DNA from: Pseudomonas capsici
GTDB lineage: Bacteria > Pseudomonadota > Gammaproteobacteria > Pseudomonadales > Pseudomonadaceae
Direction of reading: 5' to 3'
Length of the DNA stretch: 58,606 bases
NCBI RefSeq assembly: GCF_017165765.1
Contig: NZ_JAFGZD010000028.1
Location: 1 to 58,606, forward strand
The translations under genes were made by a program, and so were the position numbers. Below are positions 19,413 through 29,196 of the stretch, in pieces. Position 1 is the stretch's first letter; every line of letters begins with the position of its first letter. The notes beneath the pieces are model-generated. The model was not told where the DNA came from. It did not search any database and saw nothing but the letters and a program-made list of their open reading frames with translations.

Positions 19413-19527
19413 GCATTCAGGTCCATTGGGAGCAAAAGAAGGTGAACGATAAGCGGCAAATCGACACTTTGCCATCATCATTCGCAGGATAAATGGTGCC
19501 CTTCAGCAACCCGCCAGGTGCGAATTC

Positions 19528-19552
19528 ATCCGCGAAGGTGCCTTCGCGAATA
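19528..19552. repeat. REP-like palindrome between the MFS and NTF2-like genes
   Basis: CGCGAAGGTGCCTTCGCG is a near-perfect palindrome with the TTCGCGAA core of the repeat family in this window. It is followed by GGCTCCTG, as in other copies. Confidence 0.6.
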
Positions 19553-19570
19553 AATTGGCTCCTGCCGCCG

Positions 19571-20797
19571 TCAAATTTTCTCGCTCGATACCTGCACATA
19601 CAAGGCCCGACCCGCGCCCATGCCGGCGATGATCGCCCCCAGCCCCAGTGCGGCGAAAATCCAGCCGATCGAATCCCAGCTTCCGCTCACATCATGCACC
19701 ACGCCCACCGCCAGCGGTCCTATGGACGCGATGGTGTAGCCGATACCCTGCGCCATGCCCGACAGGTTGGAAGCCACATGGGAATCACGGGAGCGCAGCA
19801 CGATCAGCGCCAGAGCCAGGCTGAACGTACCGCCCTGCCCCAGCCCCAGCAGAATCGCCCAGCCCCACAGCCCTTCCAGCGGCGCATACAGGCAACCGAA
19901 CAAGCCGCCCAGAGTCATCAGCATGACGAGCACGATGGCCAGACGCTGATCCTTGCCACGTGTCGCCAGCCAGGGTGCACTCAGGGCACTGACCAGTTGC
20001 ACGATGATCGAACCGGACAGCAGCAGGCCGGCCTGGGTCGGGGTCATGCCGCGATCGATCAGCACCGAAGGCAACCAGCCGAAGACGATATAGGCCAGGG
20101 AGGATTGCAGCCCCATATACAGGGTGACCTGCCAGGCCAGCGGATCACGCAACAGACCGCGCACGCGATACGCCACCTGATGGTTGGCATGCAGCTCGCG
20201 GGCCTGGGGCAACCAGACCAGCGCTGCCAGCAGCGCCGGGATCATCCAGAATCCCAGGCCGACACTCCAGCGATTATCGAAATACTGGGTCAAGGGCACG
20301 GTCAACCCGGCGGCAATCGCGGCACCAAGGCACAGCGCCATGGTATAGACGCCGGTCATTGCTCCGGCCTGCCGGGGGAAATCACGCTTGACGATACCGG
20401 GCAGCAGGACACCGATGATACCGATGCTTGCACCGGCCAGCAGGCTCCCGGCAAACAGTCCGACCTCACCGAAGTTGCTGCGCAGCAGAACCCCGGCAGC
20501 CAGCACCAGCAGAATCCCCAGTACCACCCGCTCACTGCCGAAGCGTCTGGCGAGTCTCGGTGCCAATGGCGCAAACAGCCCCAGACACAACACCGGCAAA
20601 GTCGTCAGAAGCCCGGCCCTGGCCGACGACAGCCCGAGGCTTTCGGACACCGCATTGAGCAATGGTGCAACGCTGGACAGCGCAGGCCGCAGGTTCAGGG
20701 CCACCAGCACCAGGCCCAGCAACAGCAGCCATGGGCGTTTGAGAATGGAAGTGTCTTGGGTCGGGGTCGTGCTCGCCTGAGGCGCCTTGGTCGTCAT
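19571..20797 (-). CDS. CynX/NimT-family MFS transporter
   Basis: A 408-residue inner-membrane transporter with 12 predicted helices. Segments SSVAPLLNAVSESLGLSSARAGLLTTLPVLCLGLFAPLAP and GFWMIPALLAALVWLPQ match the cyanate / 2-nitroimidazole exporter branch of the major facilitator superfamily. The substrate is not predictable. ATG 20797 follows AAGAGAGAC; the longer frame to 20929 runs through the aap terminator region and is rejected. Confidence 0.88.
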   Translation of the reverse strand: MTTKAPQASTTPTQDTSILKRPWLLLLGLVLVALNLRPALSSVAPLLNAVSESLGLSSARAGLLTTLPVLCLGLFAPLAPRLARRFGSERVVLGILLVLAAGVLLRSNFGEVGLFAGSLLAGASIGIIGVLLPGIVKRDFPRQAGAMTGVYTMALCLGAAIAAGLTVPLTQYFDNRWSVGLGFWMIPALLAALVWLPQARELHANHQVAYRVRGLLRDPLAWQVTLYMGLQSSLAYIVFGWLPSVLIDRGMTPTQAGLLLSGSIIVQLVSALSAPWLATRGKDQRLAIVLVMLMTLGGLFGCLYAPLEGLWGWAILLGLGQGGTFSLALALIVLRSRDSHVASNLSGMAQGIGYTIASIGPLAVGVVHDVSGSWDSIGWIFAALGLGAIIAGMGAGRALYVQVSSEKI

Positions 20798-20896
20798 GAG
20801 TCTCTCTTGGGCAGGATGTCTTGCAGCGCATAGCGCAAAGGGTGTGCATCCTGTTGGAGAACCTTGCCGAATACAAGTTCGCTTGAAAACAGGCAT

Positions 20897-20927
20897 GAAA
20901 AAACCGGACACAAGGTCCGGTTTCTTC
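20897..20927 (-). terminator. Terminator of the aapJQMP operon
   Basis: Read on the minus strand, GAAGAAACCGGAC pairs with GTCCGG followed by TTTTTT, 17 bases after the aapP stop. It separates aapP from the downstream MFS gene. Confidence 0.88.
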
Positions 20928-20943
20928 ATGCAGCCTCTGCGAC

Positions 20944-21708
20944 TCAGTGAATGATCTGGCTGAGGAACAGTTTGGTACGGTCGCTTTGCGGGTTGTCGAA
21001 GAAGTCGTTAGGCGAAGCCTGTTCGACGATCTCGCCCTTGTCCATGAAGATCACGCGGTTTGCCACGGTACGGGCAAAGCCCATTTCGTGGGTTACGCAG
21101 AGCATGGTCATGCCTTCTTCGGCCAGGGAAACCATGGTGTCGAGTACTTCCTTGACCATTTCCGGGTCGAGTGCCGAGGTCGGCTCGTCGAACAGCATGA
21201 TTTTCGGCTTCATGCACAAGGCACGGGCAATCGCCACACGCTGCTGCTGACCACCGGAGAGCTGGCCCGGATACTTGTTGGCCTGCTCCGGGATGCGCAC
21301 GCGCTCCAGGTAGTGCATGGCGATTTCTTCGGCCTTTTTCTTCGGCATGTTGCGAACCCACATCGGTGCCAGCGTGCAGTTCTGCAGGATGGTCAGGTGC
21401 GGGAACAGGTTGAAGTGCTGGAACACCATGCCGACTTCGCGGCGGATGGTTTCGATCTGCTTCAGGTCGGAAGTCAGTTCGGTGCCATCGACGATGATGC
21501 GGCCCTGCTGGTGCTCTTCCAGACGGTTCAGGCAACGAATGGTCGTGGACTTGCCCGAACCCGAAGGGCCGCACAACACGATACGTTCGCCCTGACGCAC
21601 GTTCAGGTTGATGTCTTTCAATACATGGAACTGGCCGTACCACTTGTGTACGCCTTCCATCCGGATCATGCCTTCAGCGCCCAGAGGCTTACTGATAACT
21701 TCACTCAT
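20944..21708 (-). CDS. aapP: General L-amino acid ABC transporter ATPase AapP
   Basis: This 254-residue ATPase powers the AapJQMP importer. Walker A is GPSGSGKST with K53, the signature is LSGGQQQR, and Walker B with the catalytic Glu is IMLFDEP. The HIS/GLN-type family match is strong. ATG 21708 has AGGAG 9 nt upstream; the frame further upstream overlaps aapM and is not coding for this protein. It is the last gene of the operon. Confidence 0.95.
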   Translation of the reverse strand: MSEVISKPLGAEGMIRMEGVHKWYGQFHVLKDINLNVRQGERIVLCGPSGSGKSTTIRCLNRLEEHQQGRIIVDGTELTSDLKQIETIRREVGMVFQHFNLFPHLTILQNCTLAPMWVRNMPKKKAEEIAMHYLERVRIPEQANKYPGQLSGGQQQRVAIARALCMKPKIMLFDEPTSALDPEMVKEVLDTMVSLAEEGMTMLCVTHEMGFARTVANRVIFMDKGEIVEQASPNDFFDNPQSDRTKLFLSQIIH

Positions 21709-21718
21709 CACAAAACTC

Positions 21719-22816
21719 CTAACGCTTGTGGCCTGTGTCCAGCTTACGTTCCAAATGCATGGAATAGCGGGACATACCGAAACAGAAGATCCAGAACACC
21801 AGGGCCGCGAAGACATAGCCTTCGGTGGCCATACCCAGCCATGCCGGGTCGGCGGTGGCTTGCTTGACGCTGTTGAGCAGGTCAAACAGACCGATGATGA
21901 TCACCAGACTTGTATCCTTGAACAGCGCAATAAAGGTGTTGACGATGCCAGGGATAACCATCTTCAACGCCTGCGGCAGGATCACCAGACCCATTGCGCG
22001 CCAGTAGCCCAGGCCCATGGCCGCTGCGGCTTCGTATTGACCCTTTGGAATTGCCTGCATGCCACCGCGCACCACTTCGGCAATGTACGCCGACTGGAAG
22101 AGGATGACGCCGATCAGGGCGCGCAGCAGCTTGTCGAAGTTCATCCCCTCGGGCATGAACAGCGGCAGCATCACCGACGACATGAACAGCACAGTGATCA
22201 ACGGCACACCACGCCAGAACTCGATGAAGGTCACGCACACCACACGCACGGCCGGCATGTTGGAGCGACGCCCCAGCGCCAGCAGGATACCCAGCGGCAA
22301 TGCACCGGCAATACCGACGGTCGCGATCACCAGGGTCAGCATCAGGCCGCCCCACTGACTGGTTGCAACTGTGCTCAGACCAAACGCGCCACCATGCAGC
22401 AGGTAGAACGCGATGACCGGGTAAAGCACCAGGAAGCCGATGGCGTAGAACGCCTTGCGCGGAAACTTCGAGATGAACAGAGGCGCTGCACCGACAATCG
22501 CCAGGATTGCAGTGAGGTCGACCCTCCAGCGCAGTTCGGTCGGGAAGTAGCCATACATGAACTGGCCAAAACGCTGCTGGACGAATACCCAGCAGGCACC
22601 TGCCTTGGTGCAGTCTTCCTTGGTGGTGCCGATCCAGTTGGCATCCAGCAGCGACCAACTGATCATCGGCGGGAGGATCAGGTAGATCAGGTAGAACGAG
22701 AACAGCGTCAGCAACGTGTTGATCCAGCTGGAGAACAGGTTCTGCCGCATCCATGCAACCGGACCGAACACTTTGGCCGGTGGTGGCATGTCAGGTTTGA
22801 AAGTATGAGTCGTCAT
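21719..22816 (-). CDS. aapM: General L-amino acid ABC transporter permease AapM
   Basis: A 365-residue permease of the HisMQ family, one half of the AapQ-AapM channel. The long N-terminal extension before the transport domain is typical of AapM/BztC. The ATPase-contact EAA loop is visible in AMGLGYWRAMGLVILPQALKM. The operon order aapJ-aapQ-aapM-aapP is intact, with gaps of about 10 bases on both sides of aapM. Confidence 0.95.
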   Translation of the reverse strand: MTTHTFKPDMPPPAKVFGPVAWMRQNLFSSWINTLLTLFSFYLIYLILPPMISWSLLDANWIGTTKEDCTKAGACWVFVQQRFGQFMYGYFPTELRWRVDLTAILAIVGAAPLFISKFPRKAFYAIGFLVLYPVIAFYLLHGGAFGLSTVATSQWGGLMLTLVIATVGIAGALPLGILLALGRRSNMPAVRVVCVTFIEFWRGVPLITVLFMSSVMLPLFMPEGMNFDKLLRALIGVILFQSAYIAEVVRGGMQAIPKGQYEAAAAMGLGYWRAMGLVILPQALKMVIPGIVNTFIALFKDTSLVIIIGLFDLLNSVKQATADPAWLGMATEGYVFAALVFWIFCFGMSRYSMHLERKLDTGHKR

Positions 22817-22826
22817 GCGCGTTTCC

Positions 22827-24008
22827 TCACCGCTCGATCAGCGCAATGCGCTTGTTGTACCAGTTCATCAGCATGGAGATGCTGATACTGATCGCCAGGT
22901 ACACACTCATGGTGATGGCAATGACTTCAATGGCCTGACCGGTCTGGTTGAGTACCGTACCGGCGAACAGCGAAACCATTTCCGGATAACCAATGGCTGC
23001 CGCCAGCGAAGAGTTCTTCGCCAGGTTCAGGAACTGGCTGGTCAACGGCGGGATGATCACTCGCAGAGCCTGCGGAATGATGACCTTGCGCAGCGTTGGC
23101 CCGGGACGCAGCCCAAGGGAGCGAGCCGCTTCGGTCTGGCCGTGGCTGACCGACTTGATACCCGAACGCACGATTTCGGCGATGAACGCCGCGGTGTAGA
23201 TGGTCAACGCCAGGGTCAGGGAGATCAGTTCGGGGATCAGTACCCAGCCGCCGGTGAAGTTGAAGCCTTTGAGCTGAGGCAGTTCCCAGTGCACCGGGCT
23301 GCCGAAGATCAGCATGCTCAGACCTGGAATGACCAGCAACAGACCCAGGGCGGCCCAGAACTTGTGGAACGGTTCGCCGGTGAGTTCAAAGCGCTTGTTG
23401 GCCCAGCGCACCATGACGATCACCGCCACGATGGCGATGACAATGCTGGCCAGGAATGCCCATGCACCTTCGGCAGGAATTGCCTTGGGCATGTTCAACC
23501 CGCGGCTGCTGACAAAGAACATGTCCAGGTAGCCGTGAGCCTGACGTGGTCCGGGCAGGGTCAGGAAGACGGCGGTGTACCAGAACAGGATCTGCAGCAA
23601 CGGCGGAATGTTGCGGAAGACTTCGACATAAACAGTCGCCAGCTTGTTGATCATCCAGTTCTGGGACAGGCGAGCGACGCCGATGATGAAACCCAGAATG
23701 GTCGCCAGGATGATACCGATGACCGATACCAGCAAGGTGTTGAGCAAGCCGATGACGAAAACGCGGGCATAGCTGTCCGCTTCGGTGTAATCGATCAGAT
23801 GCTGGGCAATACCGAAACCGGCACTGCGCTCAAGAAACGAGAACCCCGATGTGATACCACGATGCTGCAGGTTGGTCTGGGTGTTGTCGAACATGAACCA
23901 GCCCAACGAGACCACCGCCACTACGGTGATGATCTGAAATAACCACGCGCGCACTTTTGGGTCGCTCAAAGAGAGCTTTTGCTTTGGTGCGACGATTTGC
24001 TTTTCCAT
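22827..24008 (-). CDS. aapQ: General L-amino acid ABC transporter permease AapQ
   Basis: A 393-residue partner permease of AapM with the extended N-terminal half seen in AapQ/BztB. The EAA loop is SLGLRPGPTLRKVIIPQALR. Multiple hydrophobic helices run through the protein, with the FQIITVVAVVSLGWFMF segment first. It lies 70 bases downstream of aapJ, a gap that commonly allows differential expression of the binding protein. Confidence 0.95.
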   Translation of the reverse strand: MEKQIVAPKQKLSLSDPKVRAWLFQIITVVAVVSLGWFMFDNTQTNLQHRGITSGFSFLERSAGFGIAQHLIDYTEADSYARVFVIGLLNTLLVSVIGIILATILGFIIGVARLSQNWMINKLATVYVEVFRNIPPLLQILFWYTAVFLTLPGPRQAHGYLDMFFVSSRGLNMPKAIPAEGAWAFLASIVIAIVAVIVMVRWANKRFELTGEPFHKFWAALGLLLVIPGLSMLIFGSPVHWELPQLKGFNFTGGWVLIPELISLTLALTIYTAAFIAEIVRSGIKSVSHGQTEAARSLGLRPGPTLRKVIIPQALRVIIPPLTSQFLNLAKNSSLAAAIGYPEMVSLFAGTVLNQTGQAIEVIAITMSVYLAISISISMLMNWYNKRIALIER

Positions 24009-24078
24009 GAAATGCCCCAGGAAAAATCGAACAGAACAACGCCCGACAGGCTTGAAAGCCTGCCGGGCGCCGGGTCAA

Positions 24079-25107
24079 TCAGCGAATTGGTGGAGCGTAC
24101 TGAATGCCACCTTTGTTCCACAGAGCATTCTGGCCACGCTTGATTTGCAGCGGGGTCGACTCGCCCAGGTTGCGCTCGAACATCTCGCCGTAGTTACCTA
24201 CCTGCTTGACGATCTGAACAACCCAGTCCTTGCGCAGCTTCAGGTCTTTGCCGTACTCACCGTCAGCACCGAGCATACGGGCAACGTCAGGGTTCTTGGT
24301 GGCCTTGGCTTCAGCTTCGACGTTCTTGGAAGTGATGCCTGCTTCTTCAGCGTTCAGCTGAGCGAACAGGGTCCAGCGAACGATGGAGAACCACTCTTCG
24401 TCGCCTTTACGCACGACCGGGCCCAGAGGCTCCTTGGAGATGACTTCTGGCAGAACGATGTAGTCGTCAGGCTTGGCCAGCTTGCTGCGCTGTGCGTAGA
24501 GCTGCGACTGGTCGGAGGTCAGTACGTCGCAACGGCCGCCTTCCAGCGACTTGGCGCTTTCGTCGGAGGTGTCGAAAGTGATCGGAGTGTATTTCAGGCC
24601 GTTGGAGCGGAAGTAGTCGGAGACGTTCAGCTCGGTGGTGGTACCAGCCTGGATACAAACGGTTGCACCGTCCAGTTCCTTGGCGCTCTTGACGCCCAGC
24701 TTGTTGTTTACCAGGAAGCCGATACCGTCGTAGTAAGTCACGCCGGTGAAGACCAGACCCATGCCCGAGTCACGGGAGCTGGTCCAGGTGGTGTTACGCG
24801 ACAGAATGTCGATTTCACCCGATTGCAGCGCGGTGAAACGCTCTTTGGCGTTCAACTGGCTGAATTTTACCTTGGTCGCGTCACCGAAAACGGCAGCAGC
24901 TACGGCACGGCACACGTCTGCGTCGATACCGGTAATCTTGCCTGTAGCATCTGGAACGGAGAACCCTGGCAGGCCATCGCTGACGCCGCACTGAACAAAA
25001 CCTTTCTTCTGGACAGCGTCAAGTGTGGCACCGGCGTTAGCTGCACCGGTCACGCCGAGTGCTGCTACAGCTGTAACGACCGCCAGTGTGGATTTCAACA
25101 TCTTCAT
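24079..25107 (-). CDS. aapJ: General L-amino acid ABC transporter substrate-binding protein AapJ
   Basis: This periplasmic binding protein delivers a broad range of L-amino acids, notably Glu, Asp, Gln and Asn in characterised homologues, to AapQMP. The 342 residues start with a signal peptide (MKMLKSTLAVVTAVAALG, cleavage near ANA-GATL). Bacterial solute-binding family 3 segments such as GFSVPDATGKITGIDADVCRAVA follow. ATG 25107 is preceded by GGAGGTTTGA. Confidence 0.95.
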   Translation of the reverse strand: MKMLKSTLAVVTAVAALGVTGAANAGATLDAVQKKGFVQCGVSDGLPGFSVPDATGKITGIDADVCRAVAAAVFGDATKVKFSQLNAKERFTALQSGEIDILSRNTTWTSSRDSGMGLVFTGVTYYDGIGFLVNNKLGVKSAKELDGATVCIQAGTTTELNVSDYFRSNGLKYTPITFDTSDESAKSLEGGRCDVLTSDQSQLYAQRSKLAKPDDYIVLPEVISKEPLGPVVRKGDEEWFSIVRWTLFAQLNAEEAGITSKNVEAEAKATKNPDVARMLGADGEYGKDLKLRKDWVVQIVKQVGNYGEMFERNLGESTPLQIKRGQNALWNKGGIQYAPPIR

Positions 25108-25587
25108 TCAAACCTCCAGTGTGCTCTTTATTGTGTGGGTCTTCAGTCACGCCGCACCCTTGTGAGGCATTAATGACCCGTGCTGGCTTTTTTTTGGGTC
25201 ATGCGACGCTGGACCTGAATCGCGAATCGAGTACGAGGCCACCTCATCACTCACATTCACCATTCATTTATAGCCCTTGTACCAAAGCCCCGTATTTTTC
25301 CCGGACCAGAGCGGTACAGGATCAATCATGGCAAGAGTCCTGACGCATGGACTCCCGTGCTGCCTTCGATCGTCACAAGTAGTAGCCTAATAGTGTTACC
25401 GATCGATGTGAGCGCTTTGACTCCACACGTTCCATAGCAAAGGCCGTACCATCATGCTGGCGATGTCGAATTAGCGACAGGTCAAGTCGAAAACTTGTAA
25501 CCTTGCGACATCTTCTTTCACTTTTAAACTGCATGCGCACCTAATTAATGCGCAGAAAAATAACCAACGCACACTATTGGAGCACTC
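25108..25587. other. Divergent aapJ-carboxylesterase control region
   Basis: 480 bases without a supported gene. The aap promoter should be here. I looked for an NtrC/sigma54 -24/-12 element on the minus strand and found none with an intact GG. GACCC...GGGTC with a long T-rich loop (25168-25199) could form a weak hairpin. Confidence 0.4.
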
Positions 25588-26247
25588 ATGAGCGAGTCCT
25601 TGATCCTGCAACCCACCGCCGAACCCGATGCCTGCGTCATCTGGCTGCACGGCCTTGGAGCCGACCGCTATGACTTCCTGCCCGTCGCCGAGGCCCTGCA
25701 GGAAACACTGACCACCACGCGCTTCATCCTGCCTCAGGCGCCGAAACGTGCTGTCACCGTCAACGGTGGTTATGAAATGCCGAGCTGGTATGACATCAAG
25801 AGCATGACCTCCGAAGCCCGCTCCATCGATCACGATGAGATGGAAGCCTCGGCCCAACAGGTTCTGAACCTGATCGAACAGCAGCGCGACAGCGGCATCG
25901 ACCCCGCAAGAATCTTCCTGGCCGGCTTCTCCCAGGGCGGCGCCGTGGTGCTGCACACGGCCTACAAGCGTTGGCAGGGGCCGCTGGGCGGCGTGCTGGC
26001 GTTGTCCACTTACGCACCGACCTTCAATGACCAGATGACATTGTCAGCCAGTCAGCAACGCATCCCGGCCTTGTGTCTGCATGGTTTCCATGACGAAGTG
26101 GTCCACAATGCCATGGGACGCGCCGCTTATGAGTACCTCAAGACTCTGGGTGTAACCGCTCAATGGAAAGAGTACCCAATGGGCCATCAAGTGTTACCCC
26201 AGGAAATTTCCGACATCCAGATCTGGCTTGCCGAGAAGCTTCGGTAA
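25588..26247 (+). CDS. Alpha/beta-hydrolase carboxylesterase (phospholipase/carboxylesterase family)
   Basis: A 219-residue cytosolic esterase of the PF02230 family, resembling the P. fluorescens carboxylesterase EstB. The catalytic triad reads as S115 in GFSQGG, D169 in LHGFHDE and H200 in MGHQV. The oxyanion segment is WLHGLGAD. Natural substrates are short-chain esters in relatives; the cellular role is unknown. Gene order aapJ-esterase-rhlB resembles that in P. aeruginosa. Confidence 0.93.
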   Translation: MSESLILQPTAEPDACVIWLHGLGADRYDFLPVAEALQETLTTTRFILPQAPKRAVTVNGGYEMPSWYDIKSMTSEARSIDHDEMEASAQQVLNLIEQQRDSGIDPARIFLAGFSQGGAVVLHTAYKRWQGPLGGVLALSTYAPTFNDQMTLSASQQRIPALCLHGFHDEVVHNAMGRAAYEYLKTLGVTAQWKEYPMGHQVLPQEISDIQIWLAEKLR

Positions 26248-26254
26248 CGTCTTC

Positions 26255-26270
26255 TTCAAAGCGCTTTGAA
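26255..26270. promoter_or_regulatory. Perfect 16-bp palindrome, candidate operator
   Basis: TTCAAAGCGCTTTGAA is a perfect dyad 7 bases after the esterase stop and about 100 bases before rhlB. Its central CG step and length resemble LacI/GalR operators. It is too short, and has no loop, to act as a terminator hairpin. Confidence 0.45.
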
Positions 26271-26373
26271 CAGGCCTGATCGGAGACCTTTGTAGCGAAC
26301 CGAGGATGACACTACGCCGCGCCCGATTCTTGCATTACACTGCTCGGCGTACATTCCTTAATCAATTGACGAG

Positions 26374-27828
<1,455 letters not shown>

Positions 27829-27835
27829 CCCTTCT

Positions 27836-27890
27836 TCGCGAATGAGTTCGCTCCTGCGGCTTGTGCAGGAGCGGATTTATCCGCAAACAC
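27836..27890. repeat. REP-like hairpin between convergent rhlB and moaE
   Basis: TTCGCGAATGAGTTCGCTCC opens the element; GCTCCTGC (27850-27857) pairs with GCAGGAGC (27865-27872). No T-run follows, so termination here would rely on the hairpin or Rho. Confidence 0.65.
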
Positions 27891-27896
27891 CCCCAC

Positions 27897-28346
27897 TTAT
27901 TTCCAGCGATCCGCCGCTGCCTGATCACTGTGCCGTCCTTCGACCCAGCGCGGGCCTTCGGCGGTGTTTTCGCGCTTCCAGAACGGGGCGCGAGTCTTGA
28001 GGTAGTCCATGACGAAATCGCAGGCCTCGAACGCGGCCTGACGATGGGCACTGGCAACGCCGACAAACACGATGGGCTCGCCCGGCTCCAGGGCACCAAC
28101 CCGATGCAGCACTTCAAGCCTGAGCAATGGCCAGCGCTGTTCGGCTTCTGCAACGATCTTTGCCAGGGCCTTTTCGGTCATGCCCGGATAATGCTCCAGA
28201 AACATGCCCGAGACTTCACGCCCTTCGTTGAAGTCGCGCACATACCCCACAAAGCTCACCACCGCACCGATGCCGACATTGGCGGCATGCAGTGCATTGA
28301 CCTCGGCCCCCGGATCGAACGCCGCCGCTTGCACGCGAATCGCCAT
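27897..28346 (-). CDS. moaE: Molybdopterin synthase catalytic subunit MoaE
   Basis: MoaE pairs with thiocarboxylated MoaD to put the dithiolene sulfurs into precursor Z, forming molybdopterin. The 149 residues include LEHYPGMTEKAL, HRVGALEPGEPIVFVGVASAHRQAAF and YLKTRAPFWKRE, which carries the catalytic lysine region. It is last in moaC-moaD-moaE and starts 2 bases after the moaD stop. Confidence 0.95.
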   Translation of the reverse strand: MAIRVQAAAFDPGAEVNALHAANVGIGAVVSFVGYVRDFNEGREVSGMFLEHYPGMTEKALAKIVAEAEQRWPLLRLEVLHRVGALEPGEPIVFVGVASAHRQAAFEACDFVMDYLKTRAPFWKRENTAEGPRWVEGRHSDQAAADRWK

Positions 28347-28348
28347 GC

Positions 28349-28594
28349 TCAGCCTCCGGTCACGGTCGGAAAGAATGCCACTTCATCGCCATCCGCCAGC
28401 GGCTCATCCAGCTGGCACAGCTCCTGATTGCGGGCGCACATCAGGTTCTGCTCGGCCAACACCTGCCAGACCTCGCCCCGCTGCACCAGATGCAGGCGCA
28501 GCTCGTCCAGCGTGGCGAAAACACCGTCGACACGCTCGCCGTCCAGCCCCAGGGCTTCACGATAGCGGGCGAAATACTGAACCTGAATACTCAT
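28349..28594 (-). CDS. moaD: Molybdopterin synthase sulfur carrier MoaD
   Basis: An 81-residue ubiquitin-like sulfur carrier ending in the required Gly-Gly (FFPTVTGG), whose C-terminus becomes a thiocarboxylate. The start MSIQVQYFARYREALG is typical. The ATG overlaps the moaC stop by four bases, indicating coupled translation. Confidence 0.95.
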   Translation of the reverse strand: MSIQVQYFARYREALGLDGERVDGVFATLDELRLHLVQRGEVWQVLAEQNLMCARNQELCQLDEPLADGDEVAFFPTVTGG

Positions 28595-29076
28595 TGCGCA
28601 GCTCCCGGCTCCGCTGCAACGAAATGACCACTCTTGCCGCCGAGCTTCTCCAGCAAACGTACCGACTCGATGGTCATGCCACGATCAACCGCCTTGCACA
28701 TGTCATAGATGGTCAACGCGGCAACACTGGCGGCGGTCAGGGCTTCCATTTCAACGCCCGTCTGCCCGGCCAGCTTGCAGCGCGCCACGATCAGCACGGC
28801 ATCGTCACCCTCGGCACTGAGCTCGACCTTGACGCTGGTGAGCATCAGCGGATGACAGAGAGGGATCAGGTCACTGGTTTTCTTGGCCGCCTGAATACCG
28901 GCAATACGCGCAACGGCAAACACATCCCCCTTGGGATGACCACCGCTGACAATCATTTGCAGGGTTTCGGGCAACATGCGTACAAGCGCCTGGGCCACAG
29001 CCTCACGGGACGTCACGGCTTTATCGGTGACGTCGACCATATTGGCGCGACCTTGGGAATCGAGATGAGTCAGCAC
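28591..29076 (-). CDS. moaC: Cyclic pyranopterin monophosphate synthase MoaC
   Basis: MoaC converts the MoaA product to cyclic pyranopterin monophosphate, the first pathway intermediate. The 161 residues carry TDKAVTSREAVA, the His-containing PLCHPLMLT and the active-site region YDMCKAVDRGM. The start is GTG at 29076 with a good CGGAG 8 nt upstream; no nearby ATG fits. MoaA is not in this window. Confidence 0.95.
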   Translation of the reverse strand: MLTHLDSQGRANMVDVTDKAVTSREAVAQALVRMLPETLQMIVSGGHPKGDVFAVARIAGIQAAKKTSDLIPLCHPLMLTSVKVELSAEGDDAVLIVARCKLAGQTGVEMEALTAASVAALTIYDMCKAVDRGMTIESVRLLEKLGGKSGHFVAAEPGAAQ

Positions 29077-29121
29077 AGCCTTACTCCGGAACAGGAGAGG
29101 CGATTGTAGATAGCCATGGGC

Positions 29122-29192
29122 ACAAGCTACAAGCTACAAGCGAAGCACGTTCCAGCCTCTCTTGCAGCTTATAGCTTGCCGCTTGTCGCTCA
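29122..29192. repeat. CAAGCTACAAGC repeat block between phoH-like gene and moaC
   Basis: CAAGCTACAAGCTACAAGCG on the left and CTTGCAGCTTATAGCTTGCCGC on the right form an imperfect inverted block of the same family as 11060-11193. It fills the gap between the phoH-like gene and moaC. Confidence 0.75.
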
Positions 29193-29196
29193 CTAC

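Noticed and set aside
25108..25587. Sigma54 promoter for the aap operon
   Set aside because: A CAGCACG-like match on the minus strand lacks the GG of the -24 box and the GC of the -12 box.
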